From Sulfurovum sp. (lineage in GTDB: Bacteria > Campylobacterota > Campylobacteria > Campylobacterales > Sulfurovaceae), in contig JAMOSB010000036.1 of the NCBI GenBank assembly GCA_027068485.1, forward strand, positions 1 to 55,699: a stretch of 55,699 nucleotides of DNA. The letters are read 5' to 3'. Both the position numbers and the translations under genes were made by a program. Below are positions 54,172 to 55,699 of the stretch, piece after piece. The notes under the pieces are model-generated. The model had not been told where the DNA came from, ran no database searches, and saw only the letters and a program-made list of their open reading frames with translations. The first letter of the stretch is position 1, and each line of letters begins with the position of its first letter.

Positions 54172-54990
54172 TTATAGTAGATGACCTATGACATCTCCAA
54201 AAGAGACCTTTTGGTTGATAGCCACTTCAGGGAAGAGGCTTCCCGCCTCAGAGAAGGTCAAGATCGTAGATCCCATCTCAAACCAACCAAATAACGCTCC
54301 ACGCTCCAACCATAGATTCTCATAGGTGTAGTGCTGTGGCTCTGTTATCGCTGAGTTTGTCTGAATCGCTGGCTCAAAGGAGACGACCATCTTACCGACA
54401 TTGAGCGCTCCAACCAGTACAACGATATGCTCTCGTCCTGCACGATCCTCACACGCCAAGACCACCCGTTCATTCTCGATAAAGAGATCGGGCATATTGC
54501 GAAGTAGTGGCATATTGACAGGATAGAGCTTGCCTGGGATATGGGTGAGTGAGCAGACTTTGAGATCAAAGGGCATATGGTAGCGGTGGTAGTCTTTTGG
54601 TGAGAGGTAAAAGTTGATAAACTCCCCACCCTCTAGCCTCTGGGCTACACCACTATGATAGCTCCCAAAGAGCCTCTCAAGCTGATAGCTCATCCCTTTG
54701 ATCTGATAGGCTCTCCCCTCGGTGATGCTCCCTGCATCTGTGATACGGGCGTCAACACCAGAGATAATCGCATCAGACTCTTTTTTTGGCATGGCTCTAG
54801 GCTTCTCCAAAGCACGCGTAAAGAGCTTATTGAGTGTGGGGTATGCTGAGGGTGCCTTAAACTCATCCATATCTAACCCCATAAGCTTGACATAGGTAGC
54901 ATTGATTAGGTGTTGAATCACCGCGGGGAATGGCTTGCTCGCAAACTTTCCAAATCCACGAGAGATGAGAGAGGTGTAGTGTTTAGGCAT
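54172..54990 (-). CDS. psd: Phosphatidylserine decarboxylase proenzyme
   Basis: Makes phosphatidylethanolamine. The 272-residue proenzyme has the self-cleavage GST in FEMGSTILTF near 245-253; family members usually have LGST, here MGST. The conserved DYHRYHMPFDLKV segment holds likely catalytic His residues near 133-145. It overlaps the ferritin-like gene by eight bases. Confidence 0.9.
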   Translation of the reverse strand: MPKHYTSLISRGFGKFASKPFPAVIQHLINATYVKLMGLDMDEFKAPSAYPTLNKLFTRALEKPRAMPKKESDAIISGVDARITDAGSITEGRAYQIKGMSYQLERLFGSYHSGVAQRLEGGEFINFYLSPKDYHRYHMPFDLKVCSLTHIPGKLYPVNMPLLRNMPDLFIENERVVLACEDRAGREHIVVLVGALNVGKMVVSFEPAIQTNSAITEPQHYTYENLWLERGALFGWFEMGSTILTFSEAGSLFPEVAINQKVSFGDVIGHLL

Positions 54991-55699
54991 TGGACTCTCC
55001 TATATAGTGCTTGAGGGCATCTTCCATCAGGGCGATATGGTAGTTCTCTTGATGGTTGATAAAGTCAAAAAACTTCGCAAGCTCTGGACTCTCTTTGCCC
55101 ACAGCTTCGGCTAGTTTCTTACACTCCTCTTTGGCAGCAAGCTCTTCATTGATGCCATCTTTGAGAAACTGGACAATATCGGTCACTTCATAGAGTTCTC
55201 GCATCACGATACGCGGTGTAGCAAGTATCCCCATCTTGGCAGACATCTCCCCAAAACGCTTCAGATGAAAAAAGCTTTCATCGATAAGGATCTGGAAGAT
55301 ACGATTGATATAGGCGTTGTCACTATGGGCTTTGAGGTAGTTGTAGATCATGATGAGTTCATACTCTTTGTAGGTCTCTTCAAAGAGAAAGAGTGTTAAG
55401 GCATCCCTCCCCTCCTCTCCCATTACGATACCAGGGTAGTGACGCGCCATACTAAACGCACTTATCTTCTCATCCGCCATATGAATTAGACGATTCTCCA
55501 TATAGCTAATATCACTAGAGATACGGTGTGCCAAGGCTCGATCAGGAGAGCTTACTAGCTGTAGATCGATCTCTCCTAGGTGCTTGATGATCTCACGGAG
55601 CATATCACTGAGGTTTTCAACCTTGATAGGGACAGCACCCCTATCGTAACTATAGGGCTCTCCAATCGTAATCAACTCATGCTCTAGCCAAGTAAAGTG
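54983..55699 (-). CDS. Ferritin-like helical protein, probably partial at the window edge
   Basis: At least 230 residues of long helices with acidic/His pairs: LFLFEETYKEYELIMIY near 90-107, DESFFH, EELAAKEECKKL, and HQENYHIALMEDAL near the C-terminus. These resemble di-iron ferritin-like or rubrerythrin-type sites, but I cannot assign a specific enzyme. TTG 55675 is the only possible start in the window, but the frame stays open for the last eight codons to 55699, so the true start may lie beyond the edge. It is the first visible gene of the run into psd. Confidence 0.6.
   Translation of the reverse strand, partial: HFTWLEHELITIGEPYSYDRGAVPIKVENLSDMLREIIKHLGEIDLQLVSSPDRALAHRISSDISYMENRLIHMADEKISAFSMARHYPGIVMGEEGRDALTLFLFEETYKEYELIMIYNYLKAHSDNAYINRIFQILIDESFFHLKRFGEMSAKMGILATPRIVMRELYEVTDIVQFLKDGINEELAAKEECKKLAEAVGKESPELAKFFDFINHQENYHIALMEDALKHYIGESNA

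Noticed and set aside
1-55699. Mobile elements, prophage or genomic island.
   Set aside because: No transposase, integrase, phage gene or inverted-repeat-bounded element was seen, and codon use appears uniform throughout.

Overview
The window looks like ordinary core chromosome of a Campylobacterota (former Epsilonproteobacteria) species, most likely a free-living sulfur-oxidiser relative such as Sulfurovum, Nitratifractor or Sulfurimonas. This is inferred from gene content: CbpA/HspR, an FtsH-like pseudoprotease in an aroB-mscS-mtaB run, a BioV-type esterase, FabI, a short RecN and a short ProB without PUA domain. Genes are densely packed on both strands, many overlap by 4-26 bases, and no gap exceeds 300 bases. 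I see no insertion sequence, prophage, CRISPR array, integrase or rRNA operon.

Layout. 1-1.8 kb: bioC plus an overlapping methyltransferase-like gene. 1.8-6 kb: envelope polysaccharide genes, wecA-like facing a wza-wzc pair. 6.2-8.3 kb: secreted rhodanese, cbpA-hspR with a near-consensus promoter, and three tRNA genes (Gly-GCC, Gly-TCC, Leu-CAA). 8.4-21.3 kb: ftsK, acnB, pbpC-cca, an S41 lipoprotein peptidase, a family-4 uracil-DNA glycosylase, acs and a small Hpt protein. 21.5-28.6 kb: overlapping series aroB-mscS-mtaB-ftsH-like-bioV-truD. 28.6-33.6 kb: mltD-tatD, membrane Hpt protein, nadK-recN. 33.7-38.4 kb: DEAD-box helicase with a long leader, small unknown genes, fabI, a SpoU-type methyltransferase. 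38.4-42.3 kb: orphan Tat-exported DctP, a tiny CxxC peptide, mltB, an acyl-CoA-dehydrogenase-like protein and an arsenate-reductase fusion. 42.4-46.4 kb: proline biosynthesis (proB-proC-ppnP-proA). 46.5-51.6 kb: SulP transporter, small proteins, ppaC-rhlE-DUF6172-like operon, a lipoprotein. 51.6-55.7 kb: tRNA-Arg, a LOG-family protein, and a reverse-strand run ferritin-like, psd, PDC-sensor, HAD.

Functional themes: peptidoglycan and envelope (pbpC, mltB, mltD, psd, wecA/wza/wzc, lipoproteins), biotin precursor synthesis (bioC, bioV), fatty acids (fabI), TCA cycle and acetate activation (acnB, acs), RNA maturation (cca, truD, mtaB, rlmB-like, two helicases), and DNA repair or segregation (ftsK, recN, udg).

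Most interesting observations: (1) four genes whose ATG lies exactly six bases after a -10 hexamer, suggesting leaderless mRNAs; (2) proB has no standard start codon between an in-frame stop and its conserved phosphate loop, but an ideal Shine-Dalgarno precedes an ATC; (3) an arsenate reductase fused to an unfamiliar Cys-rich domain with a possible internal start; (4) an FtsH paralogue with its zinc motif erased; (5) a 23-base intergenic repeat present twice; (6) perfect inverted repeats before fabI and nadK. I did not find a clearly new multi-gene system.
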